Shown piece after piece: positions 8,609 to 17,426 of a stretch of DNA of 64,000 bases. Origin of the DNA: DASSWG01 sp035704905 (GTDB lineage: Bacteria; Bacteroidota; Bacteroidia; Flavobacteriales; Flavobacteriaceae). Position 1 is the stretch's first letter. Each line of letters begins with the position of its first letter. Both the position numbers and the translations under genes were made by a program. The DNA is taken from contig DASSWN010000005.1 in NCBI GenBank assembly GCA_035704905.1, positions 3,058 through 67,057 on the forward strand, written 5' to 3'. The notes below the pieces were generated by a model that saw only the letters and a list, made by a program, of their open reading frames with translations, was not told the DNA's origin and made no database searches.

Positions 8609-9475
8609 ATGATTCAATCGATGACGGGCTTTGGGAAAAGTCTCGTTTCCCTTCCCGACAAAAAAATAACGGTCGAAATCAAATCCTTGAACAGCAAAAA
8701 TCTGGATTTGAATGTTCGCATTCCTTCCAAATTTAGGGAAAAGGAGTTGGTATTGCGCAATCTCATCGCTTCTTCACTTATACGCGGAAAAGTAGATTTT
8801 TCCGTTTTCGTCGAAAGCACGGAAGGCGAAACGTCGGCAAAAGTAAATGTGTCGGTCGTTCAAAAATACATGAACGAATTGCAAAAAATTCCGCTTGACG
8901 GGGAAAAAAACGAAATGGAACTGCTGAAAATTGCGATGAACCTTCCCGATACTCTAAAAACAGAACGGGAAGAAATTAATATAGATGAGTTCCGGGCTTT
9001 GCAAAATGGGGTGGAAGAAGCTTTAACCGCCATCAACGAATTTCGTTCAGACGAAGGAAAAGCATTGGAACGCGAATTTGAACTGCGCATTGCCAATCTT
9101 CATAATTTATTAAGCCAAGTAATGGAAATGGATCCTGAACGCATAAATGGCGTTCGTGAGCGGCTTCGGAAGGGAATTGAAACGTTGAAAGAAAGCGTTG
9201 ACGAAAACCGGTTCGAGCAGGAATTGGTTTATTATATTGAAAAATACGACATTACGGAAGAAAAAACCCGCTTGGAAAACCACTTGGTCTATTTCTCGGA
9301 AAATCTTGATTCCGAAGATTCCAATGGCAAAAAACTCGGGTTTATTGCCCAAGAAATCGGTCGGGAAGTCAACACCATCGGCAGCAAATCGAATTTTGCC
9401 CCCATGCAGCAATTGGTCGTTCAGATGAAAGACGAATTGGAGAAAATCAAGGAACAACTGCTAAACGTTTTGTAA
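8609..9475 (+). CDS. yicC: YicC family endoribonuclease-like protein
   Basis: A 288-residue YicC-family protein. The N-terminus is the diagnostic MIQSMTGFGK, and the C-terminal DUF1732-type region contains ENRFEQELVYYIEKYDI and a conserved end (FIAQEIGREVNTIGSKSN, then a Gln/Val-rich helix). Family members have been described as endoribonucleases acting on small RNA or mRNA. The stop overlaps the gmk ATG by one base (TAATG), the classic yicC-gmk pairing. Confidence 0.93.
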   Translation: MIQSMTGFGKSLVSLPDKKITVEIKSLNSKNLDLNVRIPSKFREKELVLRNLIASSLIRGKVDFSVFVESTEGETSAKVNVSVVQKYMNELQKIPLDGEKNEMELLKIAMNLPDTLKTEREEINIDEFRALQNGVEEALTAINEFRSDEGKALEREFELRIANLHNLLSQVMEMDPERINGVRERLRKGIETLKESVDENRFEQELVYYIEKYDITEEKTRLENHLVYFSENLDSEDSNGKKLGFIAQEIGREVNTIGSKSNFAPMQQLVVQMKDELEKIKEQLLNVL

Positions 9476-10050
9476 TGACAAACGGAAAACTCATTGTATT
9501 TTCCGCCCCTTCGGGCTCGGGAAAAACCACCATCGTACAACACCTTTTGCGGCAACCGGAACTCAATCTCGGTTTTTCCATTTCGGCTACCTCGCGCACT
9601 CCACGCGAATATGAAGTGGACGGAAAGGATTATTATTTTATGTCGCTGAAAGAATTCAAAACCCATATTAAAAACGATGATTTCTTGGAATGGGAGGAAG
9701 TTTACCGCGACAATTTCTACGGCACCTTGAAATCGGAAGTTGAACGAATTTGGGCCACGGGAAAACATGTTGTTTTTGATATTGATGTGGTTGGCGGCTT
9801 AGACATCAAACACATTTATCCGGAGCGCACGCTGGCCGTTTTTGTGCAGCCACCGAGTATTGAAGAATTGAAAATCAGGTTGAAAAAAAGGAAAACTGAA
9901 ACCGAGGAACGCATCAATATGCGGGTGGCAAAAGCTTCGGTGGAAATGGCAACAGCGCCGCAATTCGACTATATAATTGTGAACAACAATTTGGAAAAAG
10001 CCCTTGAGGAAGCCTACAGTTATGTGAAAAATTTCATTTCCGAAAAATAG
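9475..10050 (+). CDS. gmk: Guanylate kinase
   Basis: Phosphorylates GMP to GDP with ATP, an essential step of purine nucleotide supply. The protein has 191 residues. The P-loop APSGSGKTT is at residues 11-19, and the GMP-binding region SRTPREYEVDGKDY follows at about 42-55. The start overlaps the yicC stop, and nadD follows after six bases, giving a tight three-gene operon. Confidence 0.96.
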   Translation: MTNGKLIVFSAPSGSGKTTIVQHLLRQPELNLGFSISATSRTPREYEVDGKDYYFMSLKEFKTHIKNDDFLEWEEVYRDNFYGTLKSEVERIWATGKHVVFDIDVVGGLDIKHIYPERTLAVFVQPPSIEELKIRLKKRKTETEERINMRVAKASVEMATAPQFDYIIVNNNLEKALEEAYSYVKNFISEK

Positions 10051-10056
10051 CAGGTC

Positions 10057-10641
10057 ATGAAAAAGAAGATTGGTTTGTTTTTTGGCACTTTTAACCCCGT
10101 TCATGTGGGCCACCTTATCATTGCCAACCATTTTGTTGAATATTCGGATTTGGATGAAGTTTGGTTTGTGGTAACACCGCATAATCCGTTCAAAAAAAAA
10201 TCTTCTTTATTGGACAATTACCAGCGTTTGGATTTGGTTTATCGCGCCACGGAAGATTTTGTGAAACTTCGTCCCAGCAATATCGAATTTAACCTTCCCC
10301 AACCCAATTACACATCGCATACTTTGGCGGTTCTAGAAGAAAAATACCCGGAAAAGGAATTTTCGCTTATTTTGGGGGAAGACAATTTGCGCGGGTTCCA
10401 TAAATGGAAGAATAGCGATGTGATTCTGGAAAGGCACGAATTGTTCGTATATCCGCGCGTTTCGGATAAACCGGACGAATATCCACTCAAAAACCATCCG
10501 AAAGTTCATTTTATCGATGCACCGGTGATCGAAATTTCGGCTTCGTTTATTCGGGCTTCCATTAAAGAAGGAAAAAATGTTCGGCCATTAATTCCGTATG
10601 AAGCTTGGAAATATTTGGACGAGATGAATTTTTATAAATAG
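10057..10641 (+). CDS. nadD: Nicotinate-nucleotide adenylyltransferase
   Basis: Transfers AMP from ATP to nicotinate mononucleotide to make deamido-NAD. The protein has 194 residues. The nucleotidyltransferase motif GTFNPVHVGH is at residues 10-19 and the C-terminal ISASFIR signature is near residue 165. It is last in the yicC-gmk-nadD operon. A run of degenerate GGTGAGTGGTG repeats begins directly after the stop. Confidence 0.95.
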   Translation: MKKKIGLFFGTFNPVHVGHLIIANHFVEYSDLDEVWFVVTPHNPFKKKSSLLDNYQRLDLVYRATEDFVKLRPSNIEFNLPQPNYTSHTLAVLEEKYPEKEFSLILGEDNLRGFHKWKNSDVILERHELFVYPRVSDKPDEYPLKNHPKVHFIDAPVIEISASFIRASIKEGKNVRPLIPYEAWKYLDEMNFYK

Positions 10642-10680
10642 CGGTGGGTGGTGAGTGGTGCGAAGTGAGTGGTGAGTTGT
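10641..10680 (+). repeat. GGTGAGTGGTG-type degenerate repeat after nadD
   Basis: The 40 bases after the nadD stop consist of near copies of GGTGGTGAGTGGTG and GTGAGTGGTGAGTTG separated by CGAA. The purine/GT bias is unlike the surrounding DNA. No gene or clear hairpin is present. Confidence 0.6.
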
Positions 10681-10716
10681 ACGTGAAATGAATTTTAAAA
10701 ACCCTCAAAATTTCCG

Positions 10717-10724
10717 TACTTTTG
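10717..10724 (+). promoter_or_regulatory. -7 promoter box for gpsA
   Basis: TACTTTTG matches TAnnTTTG and ends 18 bases before the gpsA ATG at 10743. Confidence 0.55.
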
Positions 10725-10742
10725 ATGTGAAACTCACGAGTT

Positions 10743-11747
10743 ATGGAAGAAACCCCAAAATTTGCGGTCATCGGCGGGGGAAGTTGGGCCACGGCCATCG
10801 TAAAAATGTTATGCGAAAATGTAGTGCAGGTGGGTTGGTATATGCGCAATGTTTCAGCAATAGACCATCTAAAAAAATACGGCCACAACCCGAATTATTT
10901 GAGTTCCGTGGAATTTGACAATTCGCAATTACAACTCACCAACGATATCAATGAAGCCGTTTCTGCGTCCAATTACCTCATTTTTGCCATCCCATCCGCT
11001 TTTTTGACCGGGGAACTGCAAAAACTCAAACTTCCGCTAAAAGATAAAATCATTTTCAGCGCGATTAAAGGTATTGTTCCGGAAAGTAGTTTGATTGTTG
11101 GCGAGCATTTCAATGTCACTTACGACGTCCCTTTTGAACAAATTGGCGTAATCACCGGACCTTGCCATGCGGAAGAAGTTGCTTTGGAACGTTTGTCTTT
11201 TCTGACCATCGCTTGTGCCGAGGAAAAGTATGCCAAAACGGTTGCCGATGCACTGGCAAACGACTATATCAAATGCAAGATTAGTGAAGATATCATCGGG
11301 ACGGAATATGCCGCGATGTTGAAAAATATTTATGCCGTTGCCGCTGGCATTGCCCACGGTTTGGGCTATGGCGACAATTTTCAAAGTGTGCTGATGAGCA
11401 ACGCGATTCGTGAAATGAAACGTTACATCAAAAAAACCTACAAAATGAAGCGCAACATCAATGATTCGGCCTACTTGGGCGATTTGTTGGTAACCGGTTA
11501 TTCTTCTTTCAGCCGAAACCGGATGTTCGGAAATATGATTGGAAAAGGCTATACCGTGAAAAGTGCACAGATGGAAATGAATATGATCGCCGAGGGCTTT
11601 TATGCCGCGAAAAGCGCGTACCACATCAACAAAAACAAGGGGGAAAACAAAGCAAAAACCCCAATTATCAATGCGGTTTATAAGGTTTTGTACGAGCACA
11701 AAAACCCGAAACAGGTCTTTTCAAAATTGGTTGAAAAATTGGACTGA
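10743..11747 (+). CDS. gpsA: Glycerol-3-phosphate dehydrogenase [NAD(P)+]
   Basis: Reduces dihydroxyacetone phosphate to sn-glycerol 3-phosphate for phospholipid synthesis. The protein has 334 residues. The dinucleotide loop reads GGGSWA (11-16); the family usually has GxGxWG, so the last glycine is Ala here. GPCHAEE and the catalytic-lysine region YAAMLKNIYAVAAGI are intact. The stop directly abuts the stop of the convergent oxidoreductase gene, with no spacer. Confidence 0.94.
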   Translation: MEETPKFAVIGGGSWATAIVKMLCENVVQVGWYMRNVSAIDHLKKYGHNPNYLSSVEFDNSQLQLTNDINEAVSASNYLIFAIPSAFLTGELQKLKLPLKDKIIFSAIKGIVPESSLIVGEHFNVTYDVPFEQIGVITGPCHAEEVALERLSFLTIACAEEKYAKTVADALANDYIKCKISEDIIGTEYAAMLKNIYAVAAGIAHGLGYGDNFQSVLMSNAIREMKRYIKKTYKMKRNINDSAYLGDLLVTGYSSFSRNRMFGNMIGKGYTVKSAQMEMNMIAEGFYAAKSAYHINKNKGENKAKTPIINAVYKVLYEHKNPKQVFSKLVEKLD

Positions 11748-12416
11748 TTAAAATTCTTCTTTTACTATTTTATTTTCGGGAATATTGAGGTTTTTTAATT
11801 GCTTTTCAATGGCTTCCATCATAGGAGGCGGGCCGCATAAATAAATAAACGGGTGATTTTCGGGAATATTTCTTTTCAGAAAACCTTCTGTAATATGGCC
11901 ATGTTCAAATTCCCGTGTTTTTTCTTCTGAGAGTATATTAATGAATTTTTTATCCAAAAGTCCATCAAATTCTTTTTTCAGAATAATATCGGCTTCCGTA
12001 TTGTTGGCGAAAACCAGTCTATTATTTCCAATCTCCCCTTTGGAATCCAATTCACGCAAAATGGAAATAAAGGGTGTAATACCGGCTCCACCAGCAATAA
12101 AAACGCCTTCGCCTTTGTAGGCTATTGCACCAAAAACATCGTGTAAAATAAGTTTATCGCCTTTTTGAAGTTTTAAAAGTTCATTGGTAACCCCATTGTG
12201 CTGCGGATAAACCTTTATGGTAAATTCTAAGTGCTTATCTTGTGGAAGGGAAGTGAATGTAAACGGCCGTTTTTCATCTTTCCAATCATTTTTAGCTATG
12301 GAAATTTCCGTGGCTTGGCCTGGAACAAAAGTTAAATTGGCAGGTTTCTCTGTTTTGATCTGAAGAACGTCATGAGTAATGTTTTCGAGCGATAAAATAG
12401 TTACTTGTTTTTCCAT
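11748..12416 (-). CDS. FAD-dependent ferredoxin/flavodoxin reductase-like protein
   Basis: A 222-residue flavin oxidoreductase of the ferredoxin-NADP reductase superfamily. It shows RPFTFTS (50-56, FAD phosphate-binding), GGAGITPF (109-116, NAD(P) pyrophosphate) and CGPPPMM (194-200). No 2Fe-2S domain is attached, so it must pass electrons to a separate partner, which is not visible nearby. The native acceptor is unknown. It lies 18 bases downstream of folE and is probably co-transcribed. Confidence 0.85.
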   Translation of the reverse strand: MEKQVTILSLENITHDVLQIKTEKPANLTFVPGQATEISIAKNDWKDEKRPFTFTSLPQDKHLEFTIKVYPQHNGVTNELLKLQKGDKLILHDVFGAIAYKGEGVFIAGGAGITPFISILRELDSKGEIGNNRLVFANNTEADIILKKEFDGLLDKKFINILSEEKTREFEHGHITEGFLKRNIPENHPFIYLCGPPPMMEAIEKQLKNLNIPENKIVKEEF

Positions 12417-12434
12417 TGCGTTTAATTTACTGAT

Positions 12435-13124
12435 TCAATTGTTTTTTAAGGTTGAAAGAAATTCTTGTTTGATTTCCGAATCGCGAAATTTTCCGGAATA
12501 ATTTGATGTAATTGTGCTGCTGTTCGTATCCTTAATTCCGCGCGAAGCCACGCAAAGATGAACGGCATCAACCATTACCGCAACATCTTCCGACTGCAAT
12601 GATTCTTTTAAACCTTCGGCAATCTGAACAGTGAGCCGTTCTTGAACTTGTGGTCGTTTGGCATAATATTGAACCAAACGGTTGAGTTTTGACAAACCAA
12701 TTACTTTCCCATTGGAAAAATAGGCGATATGCACTTTTCCGATAATTGGCACGAAATGATGTTCGCAATAAGAGTATAGACTGATGTCTTTTTCGATCAA
12801 CATTTGGTCATAACCAAACTTGTTTTCAAACAATTTCGCTTCAGGTTTGTTTTCTGGATTCAATCCTGAAAAAATTTCTTTCACATACATTTTTGCCACT
12901 CGGTTGGGAGTATCTTTCAGGCTGTCATCTTCCAAATCCAGTTGCAAAATTTCCATGATTTCACGAAAATGAAAAGCAATTTTTTTGATTTTTTCATTTT
13001 CTTCTGACAAAAGAATATCGTGTGAAATCCGCATTTCGGTGGAATTCGGTTCGATTTTCGTTTGTATTTCTTCTGCAGAAATTTTCGGCATAACAAAATT
13101 TAAGTTCGCGGTATTTGACATCAT
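12435..13124 (-). CDS. folE: GTP cyclohydrolase I
   Basis: Converts GTP to 7,8-dihydroneopterin triphosphate, the entry point to folate and, through QueD, to preQ0. The protein has 229 residues. The zinc/active-site residues are visible in YSYCEHHFVPIIG and HLCVASRG, and the GTP-binding helix KLNRLVQYYAKRPQVQERL-type sequence is intact. About 35 N-terminal residues precede the conserved core. Start ATG ATG at 13124/13121. With queD and queE elsewhere in the window it supplies the queuosine branch. Confidence 0.95.
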   Translation of the reverse strand: MMSNTANLNFVMPKISAEEIQTKIEPNSTEMRISHDILLSEENEKIKKIAFHFREIMEILQLDLEDDSLKDTPNRVAKMYVKEIFSGLNPENKPEAKLFENKFGYDQMLIEKDISLYSYCEHHFVPIIGKVHIAYFSNGKVIGLSKLNRLVQYYAKRPQVQERLTVQIAEGLKESLQSEDVAVMVDAVHLCVASRGIKDTNSSTITSNYSGKFRDSEIKQEFLSTLKNN

Positions 13125-13418
13125 TTATTTGGTTTTTAATTTCCGGTGATTTTTGCTGAACATCATCACTTTTTATAGTTCTGCCCTGAACATTATCAAG
13201 TTTCTTTTTTCCCTCAATAGGATGCTACACAATTAGAGTGAAAAATGGAGGAAAAGGTTACAAAATATTTTAAAATAGGAAAACAAAACTTTTGTGTCTC
13301 ATCGACTTCTTCAAAGAAAAACGCAAACAAATAAAGGTTGCTACCTGTCACTTGCTCGGGAAAAAACCGGCTGGTTACTTTTGATTCATAAAAACCAAAT
13401 TTCACAAACAATATAAAT
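13125..13418. other. Gene-free stretch between folE and ndk
   Basis: About 290 bases with no convincing gene. A 65-codon minus-strand frame at 13214-13411 has only a TTG start, no recognisable domain and poor composition. The stretch probably carries the folE promoter on its left side. Confidence 0.5.
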
Positions 13419-13454
13419 CAAAAAAAGCTGAACAATGAAGTATTGTTCAGCTTT
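13419..13454 (-). terminator. Strong terminator downstream of ndk
   Basis: A perfect 13-base stem AAAGCTGAACAAT (13424-13436) pairs with ATTGTTCAGCTTT (13442-13454) around a five-base loop. On the minus strand it is followed by a run of T residues (seven A on the plus strand), making a Rho-independent terminator for ndk. Confidence 0.85.
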
Positions 13455-13509
13455 AATAATAAAATTAATCCCTAAATAATCTGTATCGACTAGTTAAAAC
13501 CAGACAAGT

Positions 13510-13929
13510 TTAAAAAATCTCCTTTCCCGCAAAATGAAAAGCACCTTCAATTTTGGCATTTTCATCGCTGTCACTTCCGTGAACTGCATTTTCACCGATT
13601 GAAGACGCGTATTTTTTGCGAATAGTTCCTTCGGCCGCTTCCGCCGGATTGGTCGCGCCAATCAAGGTTCGGAAATCTTCCACCGCATTTTCTTTTTCCA
13701 AGATGGCCGCCACAATCGGGCCGCGGGTCATATATTCTACCAATTCCCCAAAAAACGGACGTTCTTTGTGCACTTCGTAAAAAGTTTCCGCATCGTGTTT
13801 GGTCATTTGCGTCAATTTCAACGCGACAATTCGAAATCCGGAAGCGGTAATTTGTTCCAAAATCGCACCGATATTTCCTTTTTCCACCGAGTCCGGTTTG
13901 AGCATGGTGAATGTTCTGTTTCCTGCCAT
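13510..13929 (-). CDS. ndk: Nucleoside diphosphate kinase
   Basis: Transfers the gamma-phosphate between nucleoside tri- and diphosphates through a phospho-histidine. The protein has 139 residues, the usual length. TFTMLKPD opens the fold and the catalytic histidine is in NAVHGSD. A longer frame to 13986 is rejected because a TATTTTTG -7 box lies at 13952-13959 on the same strand, inside the extension. A strong terminator follows the gene. Confidence 0.95.
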   Translation of the reverse strand: MAGNRTFTMLKPDSVEKGNIGAILEQITASGFRIVALKLTQMTKHDAETFYEVHKERPFFGELVEYMTRGPIVAAILEKENAVEDFRTLIGATNPAEAAEGTIRKKYASSIGENAVHGSDSDENAKIEGAFHFAGKEIF

Positions 13930-13951
13930 TTTTCGTTTTTTAAATTTTGCG

Positions 13952-13959
13952 CAAAAATA
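13952..13959 (-). promoter_or_regulatory. -7 promoter box for ndk
   Basis: TATTTTTG on the minus strand matches TAnnTTTG and ends 22 bases before the ndk ATG. It fixes the start at 13929. Confidence 0.55.
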
Positions 13960-14056
13960 GGCGTTTTTACGAGAACCGCAATGCATGGTTTTTGGGAATT
14001 TAAAAACTGCGCCAAACGGTTAATTGGCAAAAAGAAATGGAAAAATGAATTTGAAC

Positions 14057-14296
14057 CTAAGACTTAAAATACAATTCCTGAAAATAAACAACCGTATGGC
14101 CGGGAACTATGAATTGCCAAATATCTTTTTTGCCAACAACGCCTTGCCGCTTTAGTTTGTGATAATCCAAAATGCAGCGATAAATACAGTACGCGATCAC
14201 AAATCCTGCAAATAGCAAGTTGTAATGCATGTAAGAAAAATATATTCCGAGCATCCACGGGGCAAAAATGGCAAGGTAGAAATGACTTAGTTTCAT
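14057..14296 (-). CDS. Small membrane protein, unknown function
   Basis: A 79-residue protein with two predicted membrane helices (about residues 6-22 and 25-42), followed by a basic segment (DYHKLKRQGVVGKKD) and an aromatic C-terminal part. I do not recognise the family. Two frames of almost equal length overlap here; this one is preferred because it has hydrophobic helices and a standard ATG, whereas the other is Cys/His-rich without structure. Confidence 0.6.
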   Translation of the reverse strand: MKLSHFYLAIFAPWMLGIYFSYMHYNLLFAGFVIAYCIYRCILDYHKLKRQGVVGKKDIWQFIVPGHTVVYFQELYFKS

Positions 14297-14407
14297 ATTG
14301 CAAAATTAAGTAAACTTCTAAAATGCAATATCATTTACATAAAAAAACTTATGTGAAAACAATAGTTTACGGTATTTTGTTGCGTCAAAAAATTTACAAA
14401 TTATAAA

Positions 14408-14415
14408 TACCTTTG
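14408..14415 (+). promoter_or_regulatory. -7 promoter box for argS
   Basis: TACCTTTG, an exact TAnnTTTG match, ends 17 bases before the argS ATG. TTTTGTTG lies further upstream (14375-14382) but at a longer than usual distance for a -33 element. Confidence 0.6.
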
Positions 14416-14432
14416 CGCGGAAACACGAAGCC

Positions 14433-16208
14433 ATGAAAATTCAAGAAATTATTTCGGAAGCCATCAAGAAAGCTGTCAAAAATCAATTTAATTCAGAATT
14501 GCCACGGGTGGAATTCCAACCCACGCGCAAAGATTTTGAAGGCGATTTGACTGTGGTGGTTTTTCCGATGTTGCGCCTTGTGAAAACCAATCCCGTGGTG
14601 CTTGGTGAATTTATTGGGAATTATTTGACAGAAAATGTGGAAGCCGTTTCCAAATTCAATGTGGTTCAGGGATTTTTAAATATCGTTTTGAGCGATTCTT
14701 TTTACTTGAAAGAATTTGTTCAAATTCGAAAAAATTCAGATTACGGAAAAATCCTTCCAACAGAAAACAGCAAAACAATTATGGTGGAATATTCTTCACC
14801 AAACACCAACAAGCCCTTGCATTTGGGACATGTTCGAAATATTTTGTTGGGATTTTCAATGGCTGAAATCCTGAAAGCCGCCGGAAGAAAAGTAATCAAA
14901 ACCCAAATTATCAATGACCGGGGCATTCATATTTGCAAAAGTATGTTGGCTTGGAAAAAATGGGGGAATAATGAAACCCCGCAAACCGCTAATTTGAAAG
15001 GGGATAAATTGGTGGGAAATTATTACGTGAAATTCGATCAAGAATACAAATCGGAAATTGAAGATTTAAAAAATCAGGGAAAATCAGTAGAAGAAGCAAA
15101 ACAACAAGCACCTATTCTGCTCGAAGCCAAAGAAATGCTGTTGAAATGGGAAGCCGATGATCCTGAAACGGTGGCACTTTGGCAGAAAATGAACCAGTGG
15201 GTTTACGATGGTTTTGAAGAAACCTACACGGAATTGGGCGTGGATTTTGACAAAAATTATTACGAAAGCAACACGTATCTGTTGGGAAAAAATGTGGTCG
15301 CCAACGGACTCGAAAAAGGTGTTTTTTATAAAAAGGAAGACGGCAGTGTGTGGATCGATCTGACCGATGAAGGTTTGGATGAAAAAATCGTGCTGCGCGC
15401 CGACGGAACCGCGGTTTATATGACGCAAGACATCGGTACTGCCATTCAGCGCGTAAAAGATTTTCATATCGACGGAATGGTTTATACCGTTGGCAACGAA
15501 CAAGATTATCATTTCAAAGTCTTGTTTTTGATCTTGAAGAAACTCGGTTTCGCTTGGGCCGAAAATTTATATCATTTGAGCTACGGAATGGTGGATTTAC
15601 CTTCGGGAAAAATGAAAAGCCGTGAAGGAACGGTCGTCGATGCCGACGATTTGATGCATGAAATGATTCAAACCGCCAAAAATATTTCCGAAGAATTGGG
15701 TAAATTGGATGAATTTTCAGACCAAGAAAAACAAAGCCTTTATAAGACAATCGGTTTGGGCGCGCTGAAATATTTCATTTTGAAAGTAGATCCGAAAAAG
15801 CGCATTTTGTTCAACCCAAAAGAATCGGTGGATTTTCAGGGAAACACGGCACCTTTCATTCAATATACCTACGCCCGGATCCAGTCTATTTTGCGAAAAG
15901 TGAATTTTGATATTTCCAAAGAAATCGAAACCCATAAACTTCATGAAAAAGAAAAGGAACTATTAAAGATTCTGTTGATTTTTCCTGAAACTGTGCAGCA
16001 GGCAGCGGACCAACACAGTCCGGCTTTGATCGCAAACTACATTTACGAGTTGGTAAAAACATTCAATTCGTTCTACCAAAATATTTCTATTTTGAGTGCG
16101 GAAACCCAAGAAGAAAAAACGTTTCGCGCCCAACTTTCGAAGGAAACCGCAGAAGTTGTAAAAACCGGTTTTGGGCTTTTGGGAATTGATGTTCCAGAAC
16201 GGATGTAA
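14433..16208 (+). CDS. argS: Arginyl-tRNA synthetase
   Basis: Class I aminoacyl-tRNA synthetase charging tRNA-Arg. The protein has 591 residues. The HIGH motif reads HLGH (SSPNTNKPLHLGHVRN, near residue 130) and the KMSKS-equivalent region reads KMKSREG (near residue 392). The N-terminal Add-1 and C-terminal anticodon-binding DALR domains are present, and the end is ...GIDVPERM, the usual ArgS terminus. A block of GGAATTAGCGA repeats follows at once. Confidence 0.97.
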   Translation: MKIQEIISEAIKKAVKNQFNSELPRVEFQPTRKDFEGDLTVVVFPMLRLVKTNPVVLGEFIGNYLTENVEAVSKFNVVQGFLNIVLSDSFYLKEFVQIRKNSDYGKILPTENSKTIMVEYSSPNTNKPLHLGHVRNILLGFSMAEILKAAGRKVIKTQIINDRGIHICKSMLAWKKWGNNETPQTANLKGDKLVGNYYVKFDQEYKSEIEDLKNQGKSVEEAKQQAPILLEAKEMLLKWEADDPETVALWQKMNQWVYDGFEETYTELGVDFDKNYYESNTYLLGKNVVANGLEKGVFYKKEDGSVWIDLTDEGLDEKIVLRADGTAVYMTQDIGTAIQRVKDFHIDGMVYTVGNEQDYHFKVLFLILKKLGFAWAENLYHLSYGMVDLPSGKMKSREGTVVDADDLMHEMIQTAKNISEELGKLDEFSDQEKQSLYKTIGLGALKYFILKVDPKKRILFNPKESVDFQGNTAPFIQYTYARIQSILRKVNFDISKEIETHKLHEKEKELLKILLIFPETVQQAADQHSPALIANYIYELVKTFNSFYQNISILSAETQEEKTFRAQLSKETAEVVKTGFGLLGIDVPERM

Positions 16209-16258
16209 GGAATTAGCGAAGAGGAAATCAGCGATGAGGGAATTAGCGACCAGCGATT
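16208..16258 (+). repeat. GGAATTAGCGA-type degenerate repeat after argS
   Basis: Immediately after the argS stop, AGGAATTAGCGAAG, AGGAAATCAGCGATG and GGGAATTAGCGACCAGCGATT follow one another as imperfect copies with a period of roughly 15-18 bases. No coding signal is seen. Confidence 0.6.
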
Positions 16259-16300
16259 CAAAGGTCAACGAAATTTAATTTTCGCAACGCGCATACCCTT

Positions 16301-17188
16301 CTACTCAAAATATTCGATTTCCCGTCTTAAAATATAAATCGGTTCTGAATTTTCCATTTTGGTTTTTTTGGTCCAATTTCCGTGTTTGTCATATTCATAT
16401 ACATACGTGCCTTGGGAAATTAGTTGCCCATCAGGGCCAAAATTTTTCCAATGCGTTTTATTGTGGTTTTCATCGTATTCATAAACCAATTTACAATCGG
16501 GTCGATCATTTGGCAGGTACCGTTCTTTGATTATCCTGTTTCCGCTTTCATCATATTGGTATTTCCATTTCGAAAATAATTTTCCTTCTGAAGTAAAAAT
16601 CTGTTCTTCAATCCGGTTTCCTTTTTTGTCATAGACATAAGTGGCTTGAAAGTACAAATTTCCATCGCCATAATATTTATGGGCTTCTATTCGGTTTCCG
16701 CGGTTGTCATATTTATAAATGTAGTTCACGCCCAAATAATTAAGGCATTCCGACTGCGTGATTTGTCCTTTTCGATCGAAGGTGTAGATTATACGTGAGC
16801 CTATGCTTCCGTTTTGATTGTAAAGCACTTCTTTAAAACGGTTTCCATCTTCGTTGTAATAATACATTTCCTTGGAATATTTGGTGCCGTTGTTGTAAAA
16901 AAGTCGTTTTTCAATAAGTCTTCCGCTTTCATCGAAGAATAATACGGAATTGTCTTCGACATACGGCCAAGGTTCGCCAATTAGATATTTTCCGAATTTG
17001 GTTGGAATATGCTGCGGGATTTGCCGAATGGATTTAATTTTTCCGCTGAGATTGAGGGTCGCCCAATCCGATTTCCGAATTTCTTTCTGAACGGAACAGG
17101 CAATGCACAACGAAAAAATAATCAAAAAGCCTGCACGGATCTTCGTGCAATTTCCTTTCGTTAAAGAAACTGATTTTTCAGAATACAT
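16301..17188 (-). CDS. YD-repeat lipoprotein
   Basis: A 295-residue lipoprotein with an array of YD-type repeats as in the RHS/wall-associated superfamily. The signal ends in the lipobox LCIAC with the acylated cysteine at about residue 31. From about residue 70 on, units with the pattern YxYDxxGNRIxEx(10-14) repeat roughly eight times, for example YDKKGNRIEE, YDESGNRIIKE and YDKHGNWTKK. There is no RHS core, toxin tip or T6SS partner. The role is unknown; such stand-alone proteins may bind carbohydrate or act as surface spacers (inference). Confidence 0.75.
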   Translation of the reverse strand: MYSEKSVSLTKGNCTKIRAGFLIIFSLCIACSVQKEIRKSDWATLNLSGKIKSIRQIPQHIPTKFGKYLIGEPWPYVEDNSVLFFDESGRLIEKRLFYNNGTKYSKEMYYYNEDGNRFKEVLYNQNGSIGSRIIYTFDRKGQITQSECLNYLGVNYIYKYDNRGNRIEAHKYYGDGNLYFQATYVYDKKGNRIEEQIFTSEGKLFSKWKYQYDESGNRIIKERYLPNDRPDCKLVYEYDENHNKTHWKNFGPDGQLISQGTYVYEYDKHGNWTKKTKMENSEPIYILRREIEYFE

Positions 17189-17426
17189 ATTTGCCCGCGT
17201 AATCTTTTTTCAGATGCAATTTTTTGTTAAATATAGCTTTATTCCAGCTCTTTCGCAAAATAAATTCCGGTTTAATTCAACAGGTATTTTTTATTTTTTT
17301 TGAATCGGTAAAAAACTTTTTTTTAGGACGAGCGACATCTTTATTGAAATTGTATTTGGGCAGAAGGATGTTAAATAATTGGAAGAAAAGATTTCATCGT
17401 GTAATTTTATGGAAAATTAGTTTCAG

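Noticed and set aside
13214..13411. 65-residue minus-strand open frame between folE and ndk
   Set aside because: Only a TTG start, no internal Met, no motif; it lies just beyond the ndk terminator and looks random.
14064..14303. Second 79-residue frame overlapping the small membrane protein
   Set aside because: Cys/His-rich without hydrophobic helices; the other frame has a clear membrane-protein pattern.
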